Shown one piece after another: positions 23,589 through 34,931 of a stretch of DNA of 64,000 nt. The position numbers and the translations under genes were made by a program. Numbering within the stretch: the stretch's first letter is position 1; each line of letters opens with the position of its first letter. The stretch spans positions 2,900,176 through 2,964,175 of the forward strand of contig NC_043742.1 in the NCBI RefSeq assembly GCF_004337985.1. The letters are read 5' to 3'. The stretch comes from Pyricularia pennisetigena (lineage: Eukaryota > Ascomycota > Sordariomycetes > Magnaporthales > Pyriculariaceae). The notes under the pieces were generated by a model, which searched no databases, was not told where the DNA came from, and saw only the letters and a list, made by a program, of their open reading frames with translations.

Positions 23589-26500
23589 CAATTTCAGTGT
23601 TTAAAATAAATCCCCCTGTTTCGCAACGGGGATCGATCGCTTTATATACCTTTTAACCGTATGGTTTTTCGGCCATTTATATTATCCGAAAAAATCGCGC
23701 TCGTTCTAGTCTGAGGATATCTTGTCGTATTTCGCCGTTTATGGTAGTCTCAGTGCTCGGACTAGACCCCCCTGCTTCGCAGTGGGGACCGAGCGCTCCA
23801 TATACCTTTTAGCCACATGGCTTTTCGACCAATTACATTGGCCGAAAAGATCGCGTTCGTTCTAGTTTGAGGACATTTTGTCGCATTTCGCCGTTTATGG
23901 CGGTACCACCAACGATAATATGTCGCTTTTCGCCGTTTCTAGTGGTTATATATATTATATTATAAAAAGGCCTTATAAACGCCCTGCGACCGCACGTTAA
24001 ATATAGTTAGTTGCATTTTTATAGGTGCAGCCAATTGAATAACGGTATAATTAATATATTGTATTTAAAATACAATAGCAAAAAAAGGCAATATTATTAT
24101 AATATGCAATTTAATATCCAAGTCAAATATTAAATAAAGTTTATAAAAATATAAAGTAATTTGCGTTGGATTAGTTAGAGCTAAGGAATTTCGGGATTGA
24201 AAACCGCGTCCTGATATCTAGTTTATTGGGAAAGAAATTTTAATATTTAATAAAACTTGTGTTTTACTATTATACTTAATTATTAGTTCTAAATAATAAT
24301 ATATAATATTGGCACGAAACCAAGTATGAATATTTATGACGAAGCGGACTTAAAATTGCAGAGTGCATGCAATTATGGTTTAAAACAACGCTTTTATTAG
24401 TATTTTTATATTATTTATTAATTTGTCGAAAAGCTGAATATTTTACGCCAATAACTTTAAACAAAAAGAAATTTTAATATTCCCATTTCGTTAAAAGTTT
24501 ATACATAATCGTCAACAAACTTCATTTTTACAAACTTTAATTAATTAAATAAAGCAAAAAATAGAAAAATAGGCCAAATTTAACATTTCCTTTTATAGAC
24601 AAATGATATAAACGGGTATTACAATTCAGATTTCACGTTGAAGTCTTTTTATATATTTTCTCCAATCGCTGAGATCTTGGTTTTATTACTGTAAAAATTG
24701 ATAAAAATATAAACGAGTTTCCATTGTAAATTATATATTAAATTACATACATCTTACCTATCCGCTTATTTAACGGTTTATCTCATTCGATATATATACC
24801 AAGTTGAAATACTATATTGAATATATAAATACCATCCCCTAGGTGCAAAATGCATGGAATCTGGCTGCAGAATAAAGTAATAATAAATTAATTAAATAGA
24901 GCAAAAAATCGATAAAAAATATATATTTAGCATTTTTTCAATTAAAAGATTTTTAAAGCAAATATTAGAGGATTGGATCTAACGTGGACGTTTGTTTATA
25001 TGCGTGTTCTAATCGCTGTGACTTTGATTTCATTATCGTAAGAATTAGTAAAAATATAAACGAGATTCGATTGTAAATTCTATATAAAAGTGTATTTACT
25101 TTACCTATCCAAATATTCAACGGGTTTTATAGTACGGGTTTTAAAACAAAATTTGGTATAACGGTATATATGAATATACGACCTTCCGAGTGCAAAAATT
25201 TAAAATTTGGTTAAAAATTGAAAATAATATTAAAAAAATCGAAAATCGAAAAAAAATCGAAAAAACAGTACCGCCATAATCGGATTAAGTGCAGGTGGTA
25301 TCGAGTTCGGCCATTATAGCAAATAAAAGAATAAATCGAATCGCTGCTAATAGCGATATTAAACGCTATTTTCAACGATATTTTCTTTTTTCAATATTTT
25401 GCGTGGTTGTGGAATAATAAAGGAGTTTCAGTTAAAAAAAGGCCAAAAATACCGCCATAAACGGCGAAAATCGACAAATTGTCTTCAAACCTGAGCCAAA
25501 GCGTTCTTTGGATGGACCCACAGGTACATTGCAAAACCGCAATTGAGCCACGAAGTGGAGCGAAGTGGATCAGTTGTGGAGCTTTGGGTTTCAGGGATGA
25601 GCCCTGAGACTACGTTTATGGCGGGTGATGGTACTGTATTTGCATTGTATCTGCACAAATAAGCAGTGTAAATACTGTACAGAATGAAACATTCGAATGA
25701 GAAAATGAATAAAAGTCGTAGATATATGAGATAAGCTGGGTTATAATGACTGAACTTTTATCATTTGTTGTGCAAAAAAGCTGTTAAGTTAGTCTTTTCG
25801 GTTATATTAATAACCGAATTTAGGGACATATTGTTATATTTAACTTATTATTATAAGTAAAATGTCGAATACGGATGTGTTATCTAACAAACAAAGTATA
25901 ATCTCATTAATCCTGCGATGCAAAATGCATATAACTATGATTTGAATGGAATATTGTATTATTAGTTTTACTTTAAAAAGTAACTTATTAGAAAATTGAA
26001 TGATTCGCCCAATTTTTAATAAGAACAAAAAGTTTTAATATGAGTGTTTTGCTGTTATAACGTATATAAAGTCCATTTAACTCCTAGTTTACAAAGTTAA
26101 TATAATTAAATAAAATTAAAAGTAGAAACAATAACACAAATTCACCATTTCTTAATATAAAAATGTAATTAGGCCAAATATAATAAATTGGATTTTACAT
26201 GGCCGTCTGTTCAAACACCTAATCCGATCCGTGAAACTATGGTTCTATTGTCTTTAAAATTGGTGAAAACATAAAAGCGTTTAGATGGTACATTATATAC
26301 CAAAATGTTTATACCTTACCTATCCGCTTATTTAACGGCTTAAATAGTACAGTATGTTCACCAGAGTTGTATATCCTACTATCCATATAGGTACTAGCCC
26401 CCACGAGCAAAAGTCTCAAAATCTGGTCAAAAAATATAAAATAATATTAAAAGAAACCGAAAATGGATTATAAATCGAAAAAATGGTAACGCCATAAACG

Positions 26501-26839
26501 GATTAAGGGCAGGTAATATCGTATTCGCCAAATTATACGTATACAAATAAAAGATAAATCGCCGCTAGCAATCCTAATGAATGCTATATCCGACGTACAG
26601 ACCGCTTTATTTTACGATTTCTCTTTATTTTTTTATAACGGAGTGTTGGTCGCCAAAATGCCGAAAATACCGCCATAAACGGCGAAATTCGACAAGTTGT
26701 CCTAAAACCCAAACCAAAGCAATTTTTGCAGGGACCCACTGGTATATTGCAAAACCGCACTTGAACTAAAAAATGGAGCGAAACGAACAAAGTGGATCAA
26801 TTGTAAAGCTTTGGGCGTTAGGGATAGGCCTTCAGACTA
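23589..26839 (+). mobile_element. TIR element with 9-bp TSD (MULE-like), host of a second copy
   Basis: Outer element starts CAATTTCAGTGTTTA (family consensus TAGTCTCAGTGCTCA) and ends GGCCTTCAGACTA. Flanks ATAATGAGG (23580-23588) and GCAATGAGG (26840-26848) differ by two transitions, so a 9-bp TSD is likely. It carries a complete relative (23745-25612) inside. Non-coding: an open stretch of 62-72 codons exists here and there but without motifs. A 9-bp TSD is typical of the Mutator superfamily, hence MULE-like; no transposase is present to prove it. Confidence 0.65.
23745..25612 (+). mobile_element. MULE-like TIR element S1, nested
   Basis: 1868 bp, starts TAGTCTCAGTGCTC and ends GAGCCCTGAGACTA, with perfect 9-bp TSD CGTTTATGG at 23736-23744 and 25613-25621. 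Both ends can fold into short hairpins (TAGTCT...AGACTA at the left; TCAGGG...CCCTGA at the right). The interior holds two similar units of about 350 bp (about 24539-24887 and 24888-25235). CGCCGTTTATGGCGG-type sequence occurs inverted near both ends. No ORF of note, so non-autonomous. Confidence 0.75.
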
Positions 26840-26848
26840 GCAATGAGG

Positions 26849-27113
26849 GTGTTTTTTTGAAAAACCTATGTAACAAATTTTTCGGAAAATCTTTGGCGGT
26901 ACCGGAACGCTTTTTGGCGTGCGGACCCTCATTTTGCTTTCGGAGGGTTTATAAGGGAGATAAAGCAAAGTCTCCGACACCAATTAATTAAGCTATTAAT
27001 TCCAAAATTATGTGCATTTAATCCCTGTATTTACAGGCTTTACAACACTATTTAGCACCACGCCGCACCCAGATTAATGCCTCAGCCCCTGCTAGTAACC
27101 CGTATTATTAACA
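26849..27113 (+). repeat. Copia LTR, right piece
   Basis: GTGTTTTTTTGAAAAACC through ATTATTAACA at 27113 matches the second half of the LTR at 3204-3718 (CCGGAACG, GCGGACCC, ATTTACAGGC). It completes the LTR begun at about 16028. Confidence 0.75.
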
Positions 27114-27372
27114 ATGGTTTCTGCGTTTTTCAAGTTACAAAATTCCAAATAATATTACCCAGGTTTTTTTATTTTCACAATTTCTATTCTTTTTTCTATT
27201 TAAATATTTGATTATATGCAGTTTTATACTAGTTTCTGCGTGTATCGTGCGAATATAATGCAAATACCCGCCATAAACGGCCAAATGCGACAAATTGTTC
27301 ACAAATTAAAACGAGCGCGGTCGTTGGGTTAATTTAACCCACAGGTATAACGAACGCCGCAATTAAGCAATA

Positions 27373-29255
27373 AGTCGGAACCCAGGAACTCGCACCACCC
27401 CCCAAGACCAACCACCTGATTTTTGGAACCCCATTTCTCAACCACCTAAGTAAAAGTCCTAGATATCTAGCAATTTTTAGCCAATTAATCCCAAATTTTA
27501 CTTTATAGCAATTATGACCAAAATGAAGCAGTATCATGAAAATGATATCGAACAAGCCTGTATCCAAGTCACCGCTGGCGCCGGAATCCGGAGGTCCGCT
27601 ATCGAAGACGGGATTCCATACCACACCCTCCGAAGCCGAATATATGGCGCACAACCTATCGCCAAAGCCAAAAAACCTACCCAGCGATTATCCGGTACCC
27701 AGGAAGCGCACCTATCGACTTGGGTGCGTACCCAAGCCGAATTGGGGCTCCCACCTACCCACGAAAATGTGCGTCAACTAGCTACCCGGGTCTTTCGGAC
27801 TTTGAAAGATTACCAACCTTTGGGAAAACGTTGGATCCAAGCTTTTTTGGCACGCAACCCTTTATTAAAAGTATAAAAATCTATAAAAATGGATTCCCAA
27901 CGTGTTAGTGGGGCTGTTATTGAGATAATTAAATGTTAGTGGCAAAAGGTAAACCACCCCGAAATTAGGGTTATTAAACCTGAAAACCCCTGGAATGTAG
28001 ATAAAACCGGTAAATTAAAAGACCAAGGATTTAATGGGTTTGTTATTGGATCCCAAAATACCAGATTTGTAATTAAAATACCACCTGGAAATCGATCTTG
28101 GACTACTTTTATCGAATATATATCCGCCGCTGGCCAAGCCTTTCCTCCATTTGTTATATTAAAGGGTAAATCAATAAAAGAACAATGGTTTCCTACGGAT
28201 ATTAATTCAATTAACGATTAGAAATCTACTGCTATATCCAACGGTTGGACAAATAACGAAACCGCTTTGGAATAACTAAAAACCGTTTTTTACCGGGTGA
28301 CCAACCCAATAACCCCAAAAAAGTTAGGTTACTAGTATTCGACGGCCACAAATCCCATACCACACCGGAATTTATGCAAAAATATTTCCTTAATAACGTT
28401 TATTTATTATATTTTTCGGCTCATTCTTCTCACGTATTCCAACCTCTAAATTTGGCGGTTTTTTTTCAGCATTAAAAGAATTTTACCGACGACGGTACTT
28501 TTCAATGGGTTGTTTTAACATTTTAACGGTTTTTGGAAAATAATTTTTTACCGTCAGTTATTGTTTTGCACGTTAAAAAACATTAACAGCTAAAATTATT
28601 GTTAGCGGTTGGCGTCCGACGGGATTATGGCCTGTTAATATTGTCAGACCGTTAATAAGCCCTTTATAATTGGAAAATCGGAATATTTCCAGTTAACAAC
28701 AAATAATTACGCCTCCCAACAATACCTCCAAGCGCAAAAAGTCACCAAAAAACCCGGAGATGGTATTTATTTGGGTGCAAAATACTTCTATTATGACCTG
28801 GGAAACTCCAAAAAAGTCCAAAAATGTGACTGAACAGCTGCTTCAATATACCCAATTTATTGGCGGTAGCTCTACCCAGCGGTTATTGTTTTCAAAGCTT
28901 CGAAAAAGCTGTAAATGCAAGGATATTGAGTTTGCAAAGGCCCAGCGAAAAATTGAAGGTTTGGAAGCGCAATTGCAGGTGTTGGCACGGAGGAAGAAAA
29001 AAAAGGGTTGATCCAGACCCCAACTCTACGTTCGTTGCATTGCGGGAGATGCGGCAGGCCCAAATTAATGCAGATGCGTTTAATAAAACGGTGAAAGTAT
29101 CTTCTGAAGCTGGAAATTTTAGCGATATAGCTGATTGTATCGTAGTTGATTGAATTGGTATTAATATACCGGATTGTTGTCGATGGTGTTATTTGGGATC
29201 GCCATTTTTAGGGTGGTTGGGCTTGAGGGGTGGTGTGAGTTCCTGGGTTCCGACT
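27373..29255 (+). mobile_element. Pogo/Fot1-like DNA transposon D
   Basis: 1883 bp with inverted ends AGTCGGAACCCAGGAACTC and its complement ...GGTTCCGACT, and a TA duplication at 27371-27372 and 29256-29257. Different TIR family from pogo A, B and C. It encodes a broken DDE transposase (next entry). It landed in S7 close to its right end. Confidence 0.85.
27514..29153 (+). pseudogene. Pogo/Fot1-type DDE transposase, inactivated
   Basis: Transposase of the Tc1/mariner superfamily, pogo group, which cuts and pastes its own element. The first 120 codons (27514-27876) are open: an N-terminal psq-type helix-turn-helix (AIEDGIPYHTLRSRIYGAQ), then a CENP-B-type DNA-binding domain (GLPPTHENVRQLATRVF, PLGKRWIQAFLARNP). 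The catalytic part follows in broken frames: WNVDKTGK near 27990 (first Asp kept, next Glu changed to Lys), FDGHKSHTTPEF near 28335 (second Asp kept), QPLNLAVF near 28440 where the third Asp is Asn. The C-terminus is open in two overlapping frames (28760-29011 and 28860-29153) with a coiled-coil (AKAQRKIEGLEAQLQVLARR). The changes fit RIP. It cannot catalyse transposition. Confidence 0.85.
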
Positions 29256-29518
29256 TAAGTGGAACGAGGTGGATTAATGGCGGAGCGTTCGTTCAAGGAT
29301 GAGCCCTGAGGCTTCTATTTTCGGTTGCATAAATAATATTTGTAACGCTCAGGGCCAGTAGTATATTTTTCAACTGGGGTGTAATCACTTTTACAGCCGG
29401 CGATTTTTGTCCAAAAAGCATTTACAGCTACCAGGGCTTTTGTTTTAAATGTTTCCACTTAAAACCGGTTTGTTAAAAAATTTGTTTCCATATACCTTCA
29501 TTGTAATTATTTCAGGGA

Positions 29519-29899
29519 TTAGTTAAACTTACTTTCTTCATTTAAATGCTTTATCGCGTCTGTGATGCATTTCGGGGTATCGCAAAGAGGGAACGAAATA
29601 GGCGTCACTGCAATTACCCGATTTTCTGGAGGATTGGAAATGCGCATTTCGCAGTTTTCTGCAACAAAAACCCTGGTATCTCTATTTCTTTTATTAGGGA
29701 AATAAATTGCGGTATTAATTTTGGCGAACCCCGCATGTTCATATATAACGCTGGTAGGATTTTTAAGTATGACAATCATGCAAGCGTCAACTTCTCCGAA
29801 TCCCGCATGTTCAAATGGATATGTCGGGGGTGCTTGGCTAACGACGAAAGCTGGTATAAACGTAAAAGCGGTAAAAATGAAAATGGGCGGCAAAATCAT
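29519..29899 (-). CDS. Small secreted cysteine-containing protein, effector candidate
   Basis: 126 codons on the minus strand, no internal stop. I chose the ATG at 29899-29897 because it gives a classical signal peptide (MILPPIFIFTAFTFIPAFVVSQ, cleavage about residue 22-23) rather than the upstream in-frame ATG at 29971. The mature part has four cysteines (40, 83, 106, 111) and an imperfect internal repeat around EHAGF (residues 30-34 and 54-58). TATATAAAA lies about 95 bp upstream. It sits in about 1.2 kb without recognised transposon, flanked on both sides by TIR-element remnants. GTAAGT near the stop could be a donor for an alternative last exon. No family recognised; the effector idea is inference from size, secretion and context. 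Confidence 0.55.
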   Translation of the reverse strand: MILPPIFIFTAFTFIPAFVVSQAPPTYPFEHAGFGEVDACMIVILKNPTSVIYEHAGFAKINTAIYFPNKRNRDTRVFVAENCEMRISNPPENRVIAVTPISFPLCDTPKCITDAIKHLNEESKFN

Positions 29900-30530
29900 C
29901 GTTAAAAAGTTTAGGCTACAATAAATATCAAAATAAATTTGCAATAGCGAGATAATATTCGATAAATGCAATTAGCTTTTTTAAATAGAGATCGTTTTAT
30001 ATAATTTGCGAAAAATGGGGGGGGTAACTATAAATATTAATTAAATGTAAAACTGCGGTGTGAGGAGGATATTGAGTTTTTAAATGGTAAAAAACTCAAC
30101 CGATAAACGATATTAGCAATTATTTGTTAAAATATGCATCGGCGTGGCCGGAGGTAAACCAGGATAGCGGGGGTTTAAAATATGAAATTTAAATTTAAAT
30201 AAAAGTAATTTTGGAATTTTAGTTGCATAATTATATTTCCTATTATAAAAAGGATTTACATATTTGCATTGCAAAATCTTTTTACTATTATTAATTAGGC
30301 TATTAAATTAAAACCATAAAAGTTTAATTAAATTCCATCTTTCACCCATTTAAACGATTAATCGAACTTCGCTATTTACCATTAAAACCTGAAATTGGTC
30401 GGAGCAATATGGTTTAATTGTTATTTTAATTGAACTTTTCAGCTTAATTGTAGGGTCTGTTCCTAATATTCAAATTTCGACAATTTAATTACGTTTTACG
30501 TGGTTTAGTTTGACTAAAATAATTCATTTT
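29900..30530. other. AT-rich spacer
   Basis: No gene or clear repeat. Contains an 8-bp G run (30018-30025) and the putative promoter of the minus-strand gene. Confidence 0.4.
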
Positions 30531-30870
30531 AACGCCCCTGCTGCGTAATGTGCATTAGCCGCCCCGTATACCTTTTACGACATCTTTTTTCGACCAATTA
30601 GTTCTAGTGGCCGAAACAGTCGCGTTTGTTTAAAAATAAAGGCAATTTATTACATTTCGCCTTCTTTAGTAATATATGTGTTTATTATTAAGATTTATAA
30701 TTGTATAATTAAATAGCGGTATGCCTATATTGCCGTTATGCAAAATATTTGATATTCCTTTAGTTAAGGGTTTATCCCTGAAAGCTGAGTTTTAATATCT
30801 AAATTTAACGTTTGAATTATTTTTGCTGTTCAGCCTATAATAGAGGCATTTTAATTGACATATAATTTGT
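30531..30870 (+). mobile_element. Left-end fragment of the MULE-like TIR family
   Basis: CCCCTGCTGCGTAATG, CGTATACCTTTTACGACATC, TCGACCAATTAGTTCTAGTGGCC and ACATTTCGCC parallel the left end of 32038-33871 in order and spacing. The terminus itself is eroded and the interior is lost. Confidence 0.5.
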
Positions 30871-31215
30871 AATGTATAACGCCAAAATAAAGCTATTTAA
30901 TTCTCCGTTCAATGTTAAATACAGGAGCTGCGATTCGTTCGAGTTAGGGACTGGGGACACCCTGTACCGGGTTTCGCACCAACATTGCTTTTACGAGAAA
31001 ATTGCTCTATACCTCCTTTATGTTTGTTTTGGTTGCAAATTTCAAAATAGATTATATGTAAGTAAAAGTGTTTTTTCGAAACTAAATATAAAATAGTTTA
31101 TTGGAAACTGATTTGCGGTAGCGGAACTTCTGATCGTATACAGACCCAAACTCCAATGTAAAAATGTATAAAAGAAAAAAACTTATTTTTCAACCAATAA
31201 ACTGTTGTTTATCTG
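30871..31215 (+). repeat. Diverged Copia LTR fragment
   Basis: CAGGAGCTGCGATTC, GGGGACACCCTGTACCGGGTTTCG and a GTGTTTTTTCGAAAC...GCGGTAGCGGAAC run follow the Copia LTR in order, at clearly lower similarity than the others. Probably another subfamily. Confidence 0.55.
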
Positions 31216-31559
31216 CGTATTGCGTCACGTTTGAAGTTATTTGGATCCATTAATACATGGTGAATTGATTGGTATTAATGCAATGAATGCATTAATCATG
31301 CCACGTTATAATTAGTTAAAACCTTTGTATCCTTTAATAGTATGTATATTATTAGTGCATTAATTATGCCACGTTATACTATGGTGGCAGGCAAAGAAGC
31401 CACCCCTTGTCACCGTGCATTTGTCGATGCAACTTTCACAACGCCAACTAATTTTGGTGTAATCTAGGAGCTTCTGACCCACAGGTACTTCGTGCTTCTT
31501 TCTGCAGGTATCGTCGTTTTGTTAATACGTACTTATTGATTCAACGATTTTAATACCTA

Positions 31560-34500
31560 AAATCACGGCTGCGATCAATTTTTTGGTGTTCTTTTATTGT
31601 TAAATAATATAGCTGCAATACGTTGTTGGGCCTGCAAAAACAACTAACAAAATAGCTATCAAAATCACGTTAATCACTATTTTAACCAAACACCTTACCG
31701 AATTTCAAGGAAGACGCGTTCGTACTTTTTATTATAACGGCGGGTTATCCAAACTTCAAATTAGTGTTTATACTGGTTATTTAGGAAATTAGATTCGTTA
31801 AGCTCTTATCGAACCGATTCCTCGGCACCGCGGCCGGTCCGGCCGGCCCCTTATAATAATTGCAGAAAGAAATGACCAATTCGTTGAATTCGTTTCGGCT
31901 AACCGTGAAAATAAACTTATAGGTTGGGAACAACTCGCTGCAACGTTTTTAAGGGGTAAATACAGCATATACGTAATTAGGCATACGTTACAGATGTTTG
32001 GCTACCGATAATATATAGCCGAAAAAGGCCCCCTATTTAGTCTCAGTGCTCAGACTAGACCCCCCTGCTTCGCAGTGGGGACCGAACGCTCCATATACCT
32101 TTCAGCCACATGGCTTTTCGACCAATTACATTGGCCGAAAAGATCGCGCTCGTTCTAGTCTGAGGACATTTTGTCGCATTTCGCCGTTCATGGCGGTACC
32201 ACCAACGATAATTTGTCGCATTTCGCCGTTTATAACGGTATTATTAATAATATATTTAATATTATATTATCGCTTATAATTATTTTATTAATATAAGGGT
32301 AATTTGTGGTATTCTGCCGTTTGTAGCGGGTAAATACAATTTATTCGCATTATAATGGTAAAATAAAATAGTGTACCCATAGTATGCGATTAAATATTCG
32401 TATAAAAAAATAAATAAAAATTATAAAAGTGTATAATAATTTGCGTTAAATGTATTGGAGTTTGCTGAGTATTTGAATGCCGGCCGCGTTTTTATAGCCA
32501 CTTTATCTGGAAAGATATTAAAATATTAAATAAAATTTGTAATTTTTTATTATATTTAATTCTTGTTTTAAATAATGGTATGCAATATTCATTTTAGTTT
32601 ACTTTACAGCTTTGATACCTTAGTAGACCTAATACTGCAAAGTGCATGCAATTATCGATTAAAACAAAAGTTTTATTAATATTCTTATATAAATTAACAA
32701 TTTGTTAAAAAATTAAATAATTTACGCAAATATTGGTAAAATGAAAATATTTCTACTTAATATATTTTTGAATCAATCTGTTAATAAACTTTACTTAAGT
32801 TTTTTTTTATAAATCTTATTTTATGAAATAAAGCAAAAAATACAAAAAAACACAAATTTAACATTTCTTTATATAAAAAAATAAAAAGGGCCGGTATTGC
32901 AAATCGGGTTCTACGTTAACGTTTTTTATATATATAATCCACTTTCTCAAATTTGGTTTATTAATGTTAGAATTGGTAAAAATGTAAAAGCATTTCGACG
33001 GTAAAATATATATAAAATTGGATATACTTTACCTATCCGCATATTTAAGGGCTTATATAATGAGATATACGTACGAAAATGTGATATTATATTAAATATA
33101 TATAAACGCCACCCCCCACGTGCAAAAACCACAAAATTCGGCTGCGAAACAAAAATAATACAAAATTAATTAAATAAAGCAAAAATTTTTAAAATACACA
33201 TTTGGCATTCTTTTTTATTAAACAGTTCTCAAAACCAATATTATAAATAGGACTGGACTTAAACGTCTGTTTATATACGTAATCGAATCTCTGAAGTTTT
33301 GGTTTCATTATCTTCAAAACTGGTAAAAATATAAACGAGTTTCGATTATAAATTATATATAAAAAAGTATATACTTTGCCTATCCGCTTATTTAACTGCT
33401 TATATAATCTGGTATAAGCACCAAAATTTCTCATAACAACAAATACATATATACGACCCTCCACGTGCAAAATGTATAAAATTTGGTCAAAAATTAAAAA
33501 TAATATTAAAAAAAATCGAAAAAACAGTACCGCCATGAACGGATTAAGGGCAGGTGGTATCCAATTCGGCCATTATAACAAATAAAAAAATCAATCGAAT
33601 CGCTGCTAATAGCGGTATTAAACGCTATCTTCAACGATATTTTATTTTTTCAATATTATACATGGTTGTGGAATAATAAAGGAGTTTCGGTTAAAAAAAG
33701 GCCAAAAATACCGCCATAAACGGCGAAAATCGACTAGTTGTCCTCAGACCTGAACCAAAGCGTTCTTTGGATGGACCCACAAATACATTGCAAAACCGCC
33801 ATTGAGCCACGAAGTGGAGCGAAGTGGATTAATCTTGGAGCTCTGGGCTTCAGGGATGAGCCCTGAGACTACCCCCTATTACCGAAACCATACGCCAAAA
33901 AAGGCTCGCTTTTGCACAAACGCACCTTATTTAAACCGTTAAAAATTACGTTTGAATATTTTAGTCTGACGAGATATGGGCCTCATATAGAAGGCATATA
34001 AAAACGTACGTTATACGTAGGGTTAATAAGGATTATAATATAATTTAGATAGTCGAACGCTATTAAAATGAAAACAAGGCCGGATGTTTTGGGGTAATTT
34101 TTCAGGGGTTACGGGTAAAGGGCCGGGCGTTTTTTGGGAAAACGCCCGGGGCAAAATCAATTCGAATACCTATTACCAATATATTGTGCCAATTATTTAC
34201 AATTAAATTGTCGATAACCGGTTTACGGGTAACCCCCTAATATTTATGCAAAATAACGTTCCAATATATGCTGCCAAAAATATTGCCGAATATAAAAAGT
34301 TATTGGGTATCGCAAAGATTATTTGGCCGCCTTTTTGACCGAAATTAAACCCTATCCAAAACGTTTGGAATAAAATGGAGGATTATATACAATGGAAATA
34401 CGGAAATCAGGATAAAACCCGAATGATATTATACGGTAACGTGTCCAGGAGATTTAAGAGGCGATCCCGGAATCGTATTTACCTAAACGGTTAAAAACTA
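31560..34500 (+). pseudogene. Tc1-type transposase, split and mutated
   Basis: N-terminal helix-turn-helix part lies before 32037. After the TIR element, translation in shifting frames gives SDEIWAS (first catalytic Asp context) and GCFGVIFQGL near 33960-34120, then a WPPF(stop)PKLNPIQNVWNKMEDYIQWKYG stretch near 34330-34400, the Tc1 'WPPxSPDLNPIENLW' signature in which the catalytic Asp is replaced by Lys. Stops are frequent. DDE-type cut-and-paste enzyme; inactive here. Confidence 0.8.
32038..33871 (+). mobile_element. MULE-like TIR element S2
   Basis: 1834 bp, TAGTCTCAGTGCTCAG at the left, GAGCCCTGAGACTA at the right, perfect 9-bp TSD CCCCCTATT at 32029-32037 and 33872-33880. It interrupts the Tc1-like transposase. 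Interior again has two related ~350-bp units; both encode a similar minus-strand peptide stretch (around LYKxLNxRIGKVY and FLYIIYNRNxF), seen at 33132-32947 and 33536-33189. Confidence 0.8.
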
Positions 34501-34917
34501 TGTTTTAACGTATGCGTGACGTGATTAACGCCGACGGTATGCATATAAACTGGTAGATTTAATTTGTAAATAGCTTTAAAATTAACTTCAATTTACTACG
34601 TGTATTTATCTAATTACCTGCAGTATTTCGTTCTGGTTACCTGTGTATGAGGTTTTGTATTTTGATTCATTTGGGCCGGAATTACTACCAAAAACGGCTA
34701 AATTCCGAAAGGATCCACACACCTACAAAGTCGCCACCACTGTTCAGTGGTAGTGATTTTTACCCCTATCACCATAGTAAATTCTTTGAATATTTATTTT
34801 CTGTATTAGTATATATATTATTAATGCATTCATTATGCCACGTTACCATTAGTTTCAATACTCATTTCCTATACAAGTATATGTGTTATTCATGAATTAT
34901 TAGCCCAGATGGGTTTT

Positions 34918-34931
34918 TATTAATAATATGG
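34918..34931 (-). repeat. First bases of a Copia LTR split by gypsy-B copy iii
   Basis: TATTAATAATATGG is the complement of the LTR end. The rest follows at 41291-41784. Confidence 0.65.

Larger units (their letters stand above)
27114..29313 (+). mobile_element. MULE-like TIR element S7, 5'-truncated, host of pogo D
   Basis: The flanks of pogo D read CGCCATAAACGGCC... AACCCACAGG...GCAATTAAGCAA and then AGTGGAACGAGGTGGATTAATGG...GGATGAGCCCTGAGGCT, i.e. the right-hand 200 bp of the 9-bp-TSD family. The right end is at about 29313. Its left end was not found; it may begin in the AT-rich sequence after 27113. Confidence 0.6.
31379..34777 (+). mobile_element. Tc1-like (Ant1/impala type) DNA transposon, nested
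   Basis: Starts CTATGGTGGCAGG and ends CCTATCACCATAG (inverted), with TA at 31377-31378 and 34778-34779. Without the nested TIR element (32038-33871 plus one 9-bp TSD) it is about 1.56 kb, a normal Tc1 length. The transposase reads on the plus strand on both sides of the insertion. Confidence 0.8.
31280..34910 (+). repeat. Minisatellite, three ~70-80 bp units, split by a Tc1-like element
   Basis: Units share GCATTAATCATGCCACGTTA and a TATATTATTA end: unit 1 about 31285-31353; unit 2 about 31354-31378 plus 34780-34822; unit 3 about 34823-34905. The Tc1-like element inserted at a TA inside unit 2. This feature spans the insertion. Confidence 0.55.

Noticed and set aside
24539..25235. CRISPR-like or satellite array
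   Set aside because: Only two long units inside a transposon; no short repeats with spacers, and the genome is eukaryotic.
32947..33536. Repeated minus-strand peptides in the TIR elements as a membrane protein
   Set aside because: The similarity is explained by the two DNA repeat units; stops and missing starts speak against a real protein.
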